Assembly: GCA_937880095.1 (NCBI GenBank) | Contig: CALFLK010000013.1 | Span: 310,001-374,000 of the forward strand | Reading direction: 5' to 3' | Length of the DNA: 64,000 bases | Origin: an uncultured Faecalibacterium sp. | Lineage (GTDB): Bacteria > Bacillota > Clostridia > Oscillospirales > Ruminococcaceae | In this document: positions 35,053 to 43,071 of the stretch, in pieces | Layout: each line of letters opens with the position of its first letter | Position numbering within the stretch: the first letter of the stretch is position 1 | The notes under the pieces: generated by a model | Seen by the model: only the letters and a program-made list of their open reading frames with translations | Told to the model about the DNA's origin: nothing | The model's database searches: none | Made by a program: the position numbers and the translations under genes

Positions 35053-35079
35053 TTAGCAGTCAAAGCATTAGAGTGCTAA
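35053..35079 (+). promoter_or_regulatory. CIRCE element (HrcA operator)
   Basis: TTAGCAGTC, 9-base spacer, GAGTGCTAA: one mismatch from the consensus inverted repeat. It overlaps the expected transcription start of clpB, so HrcA would repress clpB until heat or folding stress. Confidence 0.92.
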
Positions 35080-35221
35080 TACGACTACAAAAACCGTTGA
35101 AAGACACTGTTTCATGGCACTTTCAGGCGAATTTTGGCAAATGCAATTTGCCTGCAAAATGCTTTGGCACTTGCAACGAATCTTTGCTTTCTAACGAATG
35201 AAATAAAGGAGGCCGCATTAT

Positions 35222-37837
35222 ATGAACGCAAATCGTTACACCCGCAAAACTCTGGAAGCTCTGCAGGCCGCCCAAAAACTGGCTGTAACCTATCAGCATC
35301 AGGTATTGGAACAGACGCATATCCTTTCCGCCCTGATATCGCAGGATGACGGCTTGATTCCGCAGCTGCTGCAGCACATGGGTACTGACCCTTCTGCTTT
35401 TGTCAGTGCCTGCAACGAAAAACTGAGCGCACTGCCTCAGGTATCCGGTTCCGGCCGTGACCCGGACAAAATCTACATTTCCCCCGCCGCCGACAAAGCT
35501 ATGCTGGCTGCTGAATCCGCTGCACAAAATATGCAGGATGAGTATGTCAGCGTTGAGCATGTGATGCTCGGTCTGTTGCAGGAGGCTGACGACACCGTAA
35601 AGCAGTTGTTCAAGACCTTCGGCATTACCAAGGACGCATTCCTCGGCCAGCTGACCAATGTGCGCGGAAATCAGCGCGTCACCAACGATGACCCGGAAAG
35701 CACCTACGATGCACTGAAAAAGTACGGTCAGGATTTGACCGATTTGGCACGCAAGCAAAAACTGGACCCTGTGATTGGTCGTGACCAGGAAATCCGAAAT
35801 GTCATTCGTATCCTGAGCCGCAAAACCAAGAACAATCCCTGCTTGATTGGTGAACCCGGTGTTGGTAAAACTGCAATCGCAGAAGGTCTGGCACAGCGTA
35901 TTGTACGCGGTGACGTACCCGAAAACCTGAAAGACCGCACTGTGTTCAGTCTGGACATGGGCGCGCTGGTCGCTGGTGCAAAGTACCGCGGCGAATTTGA
36001 AGAGCGTTTGAAGAGCGTTCTGACCGAAGTAAAAAAGAGCGAGGGTCGTACCCTGCTGTTCATCGATGAGCTGCACACCATCGTGGGTGCCGGCAAGACC
36101 GACGGCGCAATGGATGCCGGCAACATCCTGAAGCCCATGCTGGCGCGTGGTGAGCTGCACTGCATCGGTGCAACCACACTGGACGAGTACCGCCAGTATA
36201 TCGAAAAAGACCCGGCTTTGGAGCGTCGTTTCCAGCCGGTCACCGTAGACGAACCCACGGTGGAAGATACCATTTCCATTCTGCGTGGTTTGAAGGAACG
36301 CTACGAGGTGTTCCATGGCGTAAAGATTCACGATGCCGCTTTGATTGCAGCCGCTACGCTGTCTAACCGCTACATCTCTGACCGTTTCCTGCCGGATAAA
36401 GCCATCGACCTGGTGGATGAAGCCTGTGCTATGATTAAGACCGAAATGGATTCCATGCCCAGCGAAATGGATGATCTGGCGCGTAAAATTACCCAGCTGC
36501 AAATTGAGCAGGTCAGCCTGAAGAAAGAAACCGATGCTTTGAGCCAGAGCCGTCTGGCAGAGCTGGAGAAAGAGCTGGCAGAAAATCAGGACAAATTCAA
36601 GGCAATGAAAGCCCGCTGGGAAAATGAAAAGCAGAACATCAACAAGGTGCAATCCCTGCGTGAGCAAATCGAGCAGGTCAACGCGGACATTGAAAAGGCA
36701 CAGCGCGAATATGATTTGAACAAGGCAGCTGAACTGAAATACGGTCGTCTGCCGGAGCTACAGCGTCAGCTGGAAGCCGAAGAAGCTGCTGCCGCACAGC
36801 GCAAGGACAACAACACCCTGCTGCGTGACACCGTAACCGACGAAGAAATTGCTCGTATCGTTGCCCGCTGGACCGGAATCCCGGTGGCAAAGCTGGTGGA
36901 AGGCGAGCGGGAAAAGCTGCTGCATCTGGAAGATGTACTGCATGAGCGTGTCATCGGTCAGGACGAAGCTGTCGCTAAGGTCAGCGACGCTATCCTGCGC
37001 AGCCGTGCCGGTATTGCAAATCCCAACCGACCCATCGGCAGCTTCCTGTTCTTGGGTCCCACGGGTGTTGGTAAGACCGAGCTGGCAAAGGCACTGGCAC
37101 AAAATCTGTTTGATGACGAGCGCAACATGGTGCGTATCGACATGACAGAATATATGGAGAAATTCAGCGTCAGCCGTCTGATCGGAGCGCCTCCGGGATA
37201 CGTTGGTTATGAAGAAGGCGGTCAGCTGACCGAGGCTGTACGCCGGAAACCTTACAGCGTCGTATTGTTCGACGAAGTAGAAAAGGCACACCCGGATGTG
37301 TTCAACATTCTGCTGCAGGTACTGGATGACGGCCGTATTACCGACAGCCAGGGCCGCACGGTAGACTTTAAGAATACCGTTATCATCCTGACCTCCAACC
37401 TGGGCAGTGACATCATTCTGAATGATTTGGAAAACCGCCGTGCTTCCGGCTCCAACGAGCTGAGCAAGAACGCTACGGACGCCATCGACCAACTGCTGAA
37501 GTCCAAGTTCCGTCCGGAATTCTTGAACCGTCTGGATGAAATCGTCTACTACAAGAGCCTGACCAAAGAAGAAGTCCGCAAGATTGTGGACTTGCAGCTG
37601 GATGACCTGCGCAGCCGTATGGCAGAAAACAAGCACCTGAACCTAAATGTAACCCCCGCTGCTGGTGACTTTATCATCGACAGCGCTTACGACAGCATCT
37701 ACGGTGCCCGCCCCATTAAGCGCTTTATCCAGAGCCATGTGGAAACCATGGCTGCCAAGGCGATTCTGTCCGGACAGTATACTGAGGGTGATACCCCGAC
37801 GCTGGATGTACAGGACGGACAGCTGATCCTGCGATAA
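35222..37837 (+). CDS. clpB: ATP-dependent disaggregase ClpB
   Basis: An 871-residue Hsp100 protein that extracts proteins from aggregates with DnaK. It has an N-terminal Clp repeat domain, NBD1 with Walker A GEPGVGKT (about residue 210), a coiled-coil middle domain (about 400-530; separates ClpB from ClpC/ClpA) and NBD2 with GPTGVGKT (about 611). There is no ClpP-docking loop signature. RBS AAGGAGG is present. Regulation by the CIRCE element links it to the HrcA heat-shock regulon. The 140-base untranslated leader holds no recognised element. Confidence 0.97.
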   Translation: MNANRYTRKTLEALQAAQKLAVTYQHQVLEQTHILSALISQDDGLIPQLLQHMGTDPSAFVSACNEKLSALPQVSGSGRDPDKIYISPAADKAMLAAESAAQNMQDEYVSVEHVMLGLLQEADDTVKQLFKTFGITKDAFLGQLTNVRGNQRVTNDDPESTYDALKKYGQDLTDLARKQKLDPVIGRDQEIRNVIRILSRKTKNNPCLIGEPGVGKTAIAEGLAQRIVRGDVPENLKDRTVFSLDMGALVAGAKYRGEFEERLKSVLTEVKKSEGRTLLFIDELHTIVGAGKTDGAMDAGNILKPMLARGELHCIGATTLDEYRQYIEKDPALERRFQPVTVDEPTVEDTISILRGLKERYEVFHGVKIHDAALIAAATLSNRYISDRFLPDKAIDLVDEACAMIKTEMDSMPSEMDDLARKITQLQIEQVSLKKETDALSQSRLAELEKELAENQDKFKAMKARWENEKQNINKVQSLREQIEQVNADIEKAQREYDLNKAAELKYGRLPELQRQLEAEEAAAAQRKDNNTLLRDTVTDEEIARIVARWTGIPVAKLVEGEREKLLHLEDVLHERVIGQDEAVAKVSDAILRSRAGIANPNRPIGSFLFLGPTGVGKTELAKALAQNLFDDERNMVRIDMTEYMEKFSVSRLIGAPPGYVGYEEGGQLTEAVRRKPYSVVLFDEVEKAHPDVFNILLQVLDDGRITDSQGRTVDFKNTVIILTSNLGSDIILNDLENRRASGSNELSKNATDAIDQLLKSKFRPEFLNRLDEIVYYKSLTKEEVRKIVDLQLDDLRSRMAENKHLNLNVTPAAGDFIIDSAYDSIYGARPIKRFIQSHVETMAAKAILSGQYTEGDTPTLDVQDGQLILR

Positions 37838-37880
37838 TTCCGCCGCAAATTTTGCGTGTTCACATTTATTTAAGTTGTTA

Positions 37881-37912
37881 TGTGCCTCGTTTCGCTTGCG
37901 AAGCGGGGCACA
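37881..37912 (+). terminator. Long hairpin after clpB
   Basis: Stem TGTGCC..CGTTTCGC / GCGAAGCG..GGCACA. No good T-run follows, so it may be a weak terminator or a 3' stabilising hairpin. Confidence 0.5.
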
Positions 37913-38017
37913 TTATGATATGATGGATACTATTATCGGGGTACCGATTCCTTTCTGGGGATGAAGTACCATATTATTCTATTTATATGAAATGAAAGTT
38001 GAGGTTGATTTTTCCCC

Positions 38018-39307
38018 ATGGGAGATGGCAGTAGTATTACGATACTGATTCCGCTGATTATTCTGGTGATCCTTTCCGCATTCTTTTCCGCATCTGAGAC
38101 GGCATTCTCTTCTCTGAATCCGATTCGACTCAAGAGCCGTGCCGATGCTGGCGATGCTCGTGCTGTCCGCGTACTGCGTATTGCAGAACAATACGACAGC
38201 CTGCTGAGCACGATTCTGATTGGCAACAACATCGTAAACATCGGTGCTTCGTCTTTGGCAACGGTTTTCTTTGTGGGCTTGCTGGGCGGCATTTATGGTC
38301 CCCCGGTATCCACAGTGATTTTGACTGTTGTCATCCTGATTTTTGGTGAGATCAGTCCCAAAAGTCTGGCAAAAGAAATGCCGGAAACCTTCGCATTTGC
38401 CTTTGCACCGATTTTGCAGGTGCTGATGGTGCTGTTCCGCCCGCTGAACGCTGCGTTCGGCGCGTGGAAAAAGCTGCTACGCAAGTTCTTCCACAGCGAA
38501 GAAAGCGACGCCATCACCGAAGGCGAGCTGGTCACGATGGTCAGCGAAGCGGAAAAGGACGGCTCCCTGACTGGCCAGGAGAGCGAGTTGATTCGCAGTG
38601 CCATCGAATTTGATGACGTGGAAGTGCAGGATGTGCTGACCCCCCGTGTGGATGTGGTCGCTGTTCCGGACGATATCAGCGTCATTGAACTGGGCGAAAT
38701 TTTTGCTGAGAATGGATATTCCCGCCTACCTGTCTATCACGACACCATCGACAACGTGATTGGTGTGCTGCACGAGAAAGATTACTTTACCGCGCTGCGC
38801 TCCGGTGTGATCGAAATGGACAAGCTGGTAGCCCCTGTAACCTATACCACAAAATCCACCCAGATTTCTCATTTGCTGCGCACCCTGCGTGAAAACAAGC
38901 AGCATCTGGCAATCGTTGTGGACGAATACGGTGGTACTTCCGGTATTATCACGCTGGAGGATATTCTGGAAGAGCTGGTTGGCGAAATCTGGGATGAGCA
39001 TGACGACGCAGTCGTACAGGTTCGTCTTCAGTCTGACGGTACTTATCTGGTTTCCGGTGATGCCGGTATCGAAGATGTGGAAGAAGATCTTTCCATTGGG
39101 GAGCCGGAAGAAAACGACTCTGTCACGGTCAGCGGTCTGGTTCAGGAAAAGCTGGGTCGTCTGCCCAAGGTTGGCGATGCCTTCCAGTGGGGTAATTACG
39201 ATGGTATCGTAACAAAAGCTGCACAGCGCCGTGTTTTGGAGGTTCGCCTTTCGCTGCGTACCGAAACCGAAGAAGGCAAGGACGGCAAAGAAAGCAAAGA
39301 ATCCTAA
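38018..39307 (+). CDS. CorC/HlyC-type CNNM and CBS domain membrane protein
   Basis: A 429-residue protein with an N-terminal CNNM membrane domain (about 1-140; FFSASETAFSSLN, IFGEISPKSLAKE), two CBS domains (about 205-320; TPRVDVVAVPDD, VVDEYGGTSGIITLEDILEELVGEI read in blocks) and a C-terminal CorC_HlyC domain (about 335-415). Related proteins export Mg or cobalt or modulate Mg transport. No M-box was seen in its leader. RBS GAGG is 13 bases before the start, slightly far. A terminator follows. Confidence 0.88.
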   Translation: MGDGSSITILIPLIILVILSAFFSASETAFSSLNPIRLKSRADAGDARAVRVLRIAEQYDSLLSTILIGNNIVNIGASSLATVFFVGLLGGIYGPPVSTVILTVVILIFGEISPKSLAKEMPETFAFAFAPILQVLMVLFRPLNAAFGAWKKLLRKFFHSEESDAITEGELVTMVSEAEKDGSLTGQESELIRSAIEFDDVEVQDVLTPRVDVVAVPDDISVIELGEIFAENGYSRLPVYHDTIDNVIGVLHEKDYFTALRSGVIEMDKLVAPVTYTTKSTQISHLLRTLRENKQHLAIVVDEYGGTSGIITLEDILEELVGEIWDEHDDAVVQVRLQSDGTYLVSGDAGIEDVEEDLSIGEPEENDSVTVSGLVQEKLGRLPKVGDAFQWGNYDGIVTKAAQRRVLEVRLSLRTETEEGKDGKESKES

Positions 39308-39332
39308 TAAACAGTTTTCTCTAATAACGTGA

Positions 39333-39366
39333 AAAAGGGCACGATGCAATGCATCGTGCCCTTTTT
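39333..39366. terminator. Bidirectional terminator between convergent genes
   Basis: Perfect stem GGGCACGATGCA / TGCATCGTGCCC with A- and T-runs. Confidence 0.9.
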
Positions 39367-39399
39367 ATTTACTTTTCCACTGAATCTGGCTATTTCAAA

Positions 39400-41052
39400 T
39401 CAAAGCTTTCCGCCCGGCATTTTGCTGGCAGGCTCCCGCAAATCCAAATGGCAAATACAGTTGCGGAGCGGCAAAACCGTCGTAGACGGCACGGTAAAGC
39501 TGTCAACACCCATCCGCAGGAAATGTTCTGCCATGGTAGTATCCTCGCACAGCGCACCGGCAATGCCAACCGGGATACCGTGACGATGACCTGCTTTTAT
39601 AGTTTCATAGATGGCACGCATGACCGCCGGGTGATACAAATCCGCATACGGAATATCCTGCATATTGCTTCGGTCCAGAATGCAAATGTACTGGGTCAAA
39701 TCGTTGGTTCCAATCAGGAAGAAATCTGCTTCTTCTGCCAGTTCGTCTGCAATCCAGACAGCCGCAGGCGTTTCGATCAGAATACCAATTTGCAGTGTAC
39801 CAACGGTTACCCCGTTTTCGATCATTTCCTGTCGGCAGGCTTCCACCAATTCTTTTGCGCGCTGCACTTCCTGCACGTTTGTGACCTCCGGCAGAATCAA
39901 CCGCACATCACCCAGTGCTGCCGCACGCAGCATGGCACGAATCTGAACGCAGAATTCTTCCGCATTGGTCAGCGAACGGCGGATGCCGCGATAGAACAGA
40001 TTGGTTTCTTTCTGGCAGGGGGACTGCAGATCCTGCAGCGGATTGGTTGCGCCCCAGTCTACGGTAGAAATCTGTACCGGACCATGCGGCATAGCCTGCA
40101 CCAGCTCTTTATAAAATCTAAACTGGGTTTCCTCATCCGGTGCAACCGACTGCCCCACATAGAGATAATCCGACTGCACCTGACCGATACCGCCCGCATC
40201 GTTTTCCTTTGCGCTTTCCAAATCTTCCCGCTTGCCTACGCTCGCCCAGACTTCCACCCGGTGTCCGTCCAGCGTTTCGTTGGGGCAACCTTTCAGGCGA
40301 TGTAAAAGTTTCTTGCGGTGGGCAATTTCCTGCTGAATCTGGCGATACTTAATCAAGGTATCCACATCCGGGTCTACAATCAGTTCCCCATGCAGACCAT
40401 CCAGAATCGCAATATGTCCTTCCCATTCCGGATTAGTGTCTGTTACTGCAACCAGCGCCGGCAGCTCCATACTGCGCGCCAGAATTGAGGTATGGCTGAT
40501 GGCACTGCCCAGACGAGTCACAAAACCCAGAACCTTCTTTTTATCCATCCGTACCGTTTCGGACGGTGAAAGCTCATCTGCTACAATGATGGCAGGCTCG
40601 CCCCATGCGGTTTCTTCCACACCACCCTGCAAAAGATAAATTACACCGCGCGCCATATCCATAATGTCATCCACACGGGCACGGATGTATTCATCCTCCA
40701 CATCCGCAAAGCGATCTACCATTGCGTGTGCGGCACAGCGCACCGCATATTCCGCGTGCATATGGTGGGTCAGAATATTTTCCCGGATTGCTTCCACAAA
40801 TTCCCGGTCATCCAGCATCAGCGCATGGACTTCAAATACTGCTGCGATTTCCGCACCAGCTTCTTCCAGCGCCTTTTCGTACAAGACACTCTGCTGCTCA
40901 ATCGCCTGTTTGCGCGCTGCTTCCATGCGCTCCAGCTCCGCTTCGGGATCGGTACAAGGCGGTATCACATAACGGCGCGCCGGACGTTGATAAAAATGGA
41001 GCGGACCGATTGCTACGCCCGCCATTACACTGGTTCCCTGGCATTTACACAT
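39400..41052 (-). CDS. ptsI: Divergent PTS Enzyme I (phosphoenolpyruvate-protein phosphotransferase)
   Basis: A 550-residue Enzyme I homologue. The phospho-His context SHTSILARS, the Mg-binding ILIETPAA and GTNDLTQY blocks and overall order are kept. Several PEP-site residues differ from canonical EI: YRTEF is replaced by VQSDY (Arg lost), RTMDIGGDK by STVDWGATN (Arg and Lys lost), and GMCGELAGD by GIAGALCED (catalytic Cys lost). ATG 41052 has AAAGGAA upstream. It is paired with an HPr-like gene. It may act on another phosphodonor or be a slow or regulatory EI. Confidence 0.85.
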   Translation of the reverse strand: MCKCQGTSVMAGVAIGPLHFYQRPARRYVIPPCTDPEAELERMEAARKQAIEQQSVLYEKALEEAGAEIAAVFEVHALMLDDREFVEAIRENILTHHMHAEYAVRCAAHAMVDRFADVEDEYIRARVDDIMDMARGVIYLLQGGVEETAWGEPAIIVADELSPSETVRMDKKKVLGFVTRLGSAISHTSILARSMELPALVAVTDTNPEWEGHIAILDGLHGELIVDPDVDTLIKYRQIQQEIAHRKKLLHRLKGCPNETLDGHRVEVWASVGKREDLESAKENDAGGIGQVQSDYLYVGQSVAPDEETQFRFYKELVQAMPHGPVQISTVDWGATNPLQDLQSPCQKETNLFYRGIRRSLTNAEEFCVQIRAMLRAAALGDVRLILPEVTNVQEVQRAKELVEACRQEMIENGVTVGTLQIGILIETPAAVWIADELAEEADFFLIGTNDLTQYICILDRSNMQDIPYADLYHPAVMRAIYETIKAGHRHGIPVGIAGALCEDTTMAEHFLRMGVDSFTVPSTTVLPLRNCICHLDLREPASKMPGGKL

Positions 41053-41087
41053 AGTCGTTCCTTTCTCTTTCCCTCTTTTACAAAAAT

Positions 41088-41117
41088 CCCCCAACAGCCT
41101 GACCGGCTGCCGGGGGG
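41088..41117 (-). terminator. Terminator between the HPr-like and Enzyme I genes
   Basis: Stem CCCCC..GCAGCC / GGCTGT..GGGGG followed by ATTTTTG on the minus strand. As both genes are on this strand, it probably lowers EI relative to HPr. Confidence 0.7.
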
Positions 41118-41138
41118 CTTGCTGGCATTCAGGACTTG

Positions 41139-41396
41139 TCAAACATTTTCCGCCAGAAATTTCTGTACGGCAGCGATGCACTCGCTTTCGTCCGTACCTT
41201 CTGCCTGTATCGTAATGTTATCTCCCTGTTTAATGCCCAGTGCCATCAAATGCATCGGCGTTTTCAAGGTGCAGCTGCGATCCCCGTGCTGCACGATTAC
41301 TGCACTATGATAAGCACTTGCAAGCCGCACCAACTGACCGGCGGGGCGGGCGTGCATTCCATATTGATCCTGAATTGTATAGGAGCACTGCTGCAT
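41139..41396 (-). CDS. ptsH: HPr-like phosphocarrier protein
   Basis: An 85-residue HPr-fold protein. The EI-phosphorylated His is present in GMHARPAG. The second regulatory site differs: the usual KSI/KSL around Ser46 reads KTP, so a Thr followed by Pro replaces the Ser that HPr kinase phosphorylates in Firmicutes. ATG 41396 has AAAGGAAG; the frame extends 21 codons upstream without support. A TATAAT at 41449-41454 on the minus strand could be its -10. Confidence 0.85.
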   Translation of the reverse strand: MQQCSYTIQDQYGMHARPAGQLVRLASAYHSAVIVQHGDRSCTLKTPMHLMALGIKQGDNITIQAEGTDESECIAAVQKFLAENV

Positions 41397-41524
41397 GATT
41401 CCAACTTCCTTTCGCGATACCGGATGCCCGGCTTTTCTATCTGCCCTTATTATAAACATTCCCTCGCAAATTTTCCAGCCATACTTTTCTCAAAAAAACT
41501 GCGATTTTCTCGCCGTAATTACGC

Positions 41525-41554
41525 AAAAGAGCGATGCTCACGCATCGCTCTTTT
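41525..41554 (-). terminator. Terminator of the DUF4830 gene
   Basis: Perfect stem AAAAGAGCGATGC / GCATCGCTCTTTT. Confidence 0.85.
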
Positions 41555-41568
41555 GAAATGTGCTGCCA

Positions 41569-42156
41569 TCAGTCCACCGGGAATCCATCTACCCCCGCGA
41601 CGACCTCCGTATCCAGGCTGACCGGTGTTTCTTCTTCTGGCTGTGCTGCCGCTTCACTTTCTGTGTTTGCTTCATCTTCTGCCATAGTCTGCACCACATC
41701 CGACAAACCGCTCACATTGCCGGAAGGTTTCTCCAGCAGATAAGCGCCTACAACTTTTTGATTGCGCACCAGCAGAACGCCGTATACGCTCTGTCCGCCT
41801 GTTCCCAGAGACGGAATCTCTGTCAGCCATTTTTCCACGGTTTTGCCTTTGCACTCGGTCAGATCCTGCCCACTCTGGGACACGATTTTATTGAATGCCG
41901 CAAAGCTGTCGTCCCACTTGCGCGGCACCTTTACCTTATCAGCTGTCACATCGGTAGGATCTGTCTCCAGCCCAAACCCCATAAAATACGTTTGGATGTC
42001 CTGCGTAGAGGTAATGCTGGCACTGGCTGCCACGGATTTATGCGCATTTTTCCCCACCAGTTTTCCTGCCGCAGCCGCTGCAATCAGTACTACGCCGCAC
42101 AGCGCCACTGCCCCTACCTTTTTCAGGCTTGCTTTTTGAATCGTAAGCATGAACAT
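41569..42156 (-). CDS. DUF4830 domain protein, membrane anchored
   Basis: A 195-residue protein with one N-terminal membrane segment (about 12-32), an extracytoplasmic domain resembling DUF4830 (about 45-145; YFMGFGLE, VYGVLLVRNQKVVGAYLLE read in blocks) and an acidic low-complexity tail. ATG 42156 has an AGGGGG site at suitable spacing; ATG 42150 is possible. It is divergent from the two-component system. Role unknown. Confidence 0.65.
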   Translation of the reverse strand: MFMLTIQKASLKKVGAVALCGVVLIAAAAAGKLVGKNAHKSVAASASITSTQDIQTYFMGFGLETDPTDVTADKVKVPRKWDDSFAAFNKIVSQSGQDLTECKGKTVEKWLTEIPSLGTGGQSVYGVLLVRNQKVVGAYLLEKPSGNVSGLSDVVQTMAEDEANTESEAAAQPEEETPVSLDTEVVAGVDGFPVD

Positions 42157-42256
42157 AGTCTATAGCCCCCTATTTTGCTGCCGGGCAGCGGGCAACGCCC
42201 ACGCCGCCGCATTTTGATACAGCGTATGCGAACCGCACCGGCTTTAGCACTTTCTT

Positions 42257-42285
42257 TTGCACTGAATGAAAAATCATGGTAGAAT
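42257..42285 (+). promoter_or_regulatory. Promoter of the two-component operon
   Basis: TTGCAC, 17-base spacer, TAGAAT. Confidence 0.55.
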
Positions 42286-42307
42286 GCAATCGAATAATTC
42301 CCGACTT

Positions 42308-42327
42308 TTCATCAAATCTTCATCAAA
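42308..42327 (+). promoter_or_regulatory. Direct repeats TTCATCAAA with 11-base period (OmpR-family operator candidate)
   Basis: Two identical 9-base repeats start 11 bases apart, the spacing bound by OmpR/PhoB-type dimers, upstream of the gene for such a regulator. Suggests autoregulation. Confidence 0.55.
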
Positions 42328-42378
42328 AGATGGTATGCTGAAATAAGAGTATTCTATTCCGAATGGAGGAGTTTCCTT

Positions 42379-43065
42379 ATGGCTAAAATTTTGATCGTCG
42401 ATGACGAACCGTTGATTCGCGAATTGATTCGAGAGCACGTTCAGTTTGCCGGTTTCTCCTGTGAAGAAGCCACCGACGGCAGCGCTGCACTTGCTATGCT
42501 GTCCACCGGCAACTTCGATCTGGTACTGCTGGATGTTATGATGCCTTTTATGGATGGTCTGACCTGTCTGCGGGAAATGCGCAGCCGCAAAATCATGACC
42601 CCGGTTATCATTCTGACCGCCCGCGGCGAAGAATATGACAAACTGGCTGGTCTGGAAGGCGGCGCAGACGACTATGTGGTCAAGCCTTTCTCCCCCCGCG
42701 AGCTGGTCGCCCGCATCAAAGCTGTGCTGAACCGCACAATGCCCCGCCCCGAACAGGATGCAGAACGCATGACCTTTGGGGATTTGACCATCGACACCGC
42801 CAGCCACACCGTTTTGGTGGAAGGCAACGAGGTCAGCCTGACCCCGAAGGAATTTGACCTGCTGGTCTTTTTAGCAACCAACAAGGGCATCGCCCTCAGC
42901 CGCGAAAAGATTCTGCAAAAGGTGTGGAACTACGACTACTTCGGCGAAGATCGCACCGTAGATACCCACGTCAAAATGCTGCGCAGCCACCTTGGCAACT
43001 GCCGCGATTATATTGTCACCGTCTGGGGTGTCGGCTACAAGTTCGACCCCGATAAAAGAAAGTGA
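42379..43065 (+). CDS. OmpR/PhoB-family response regulator
   Basis: A 228-residue regulator: receiver domain (about 1-120) with acidic pocket DDE, phospho-Asp about residue 52 in LLDVMMP and the Lys in VVKPFS, followed by a winged-helix DNA-binding domain (about 130-225; TPKEFDLLVFLATN, DTHVKMLR). RBS GGAGGAG. The partner kinase gene begins 6 bases after its stop. Confidence 0.95.
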   Translation: MAKILIVDDEPLIRELIREHVQFAGFSCEEATDGSAALAMLSTGNFDLVLLDVMMPFMDGLTCLREMRSRKIMTPVIILTARGEEYDKLAGLEGGADDYVVKPFSPRELVARIKAVLNRTMPRPEQDAERMTFGDLTIDTASHTVLVEGNEVSLTPKEFDLLVFLATNKGIALSREKILQKVWNYDYFGEDRTVDTHVKMLRSHLGNCRDYIVTVWGVGYKFDPDKRK

Positions 43066-43071
43066 TAGACA

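Noticed and set aside
37913..38017. M-box magnesium riboswitch upstream of the CorC-type gene
   Set aside because: The region is too short and lacks the conserved core.
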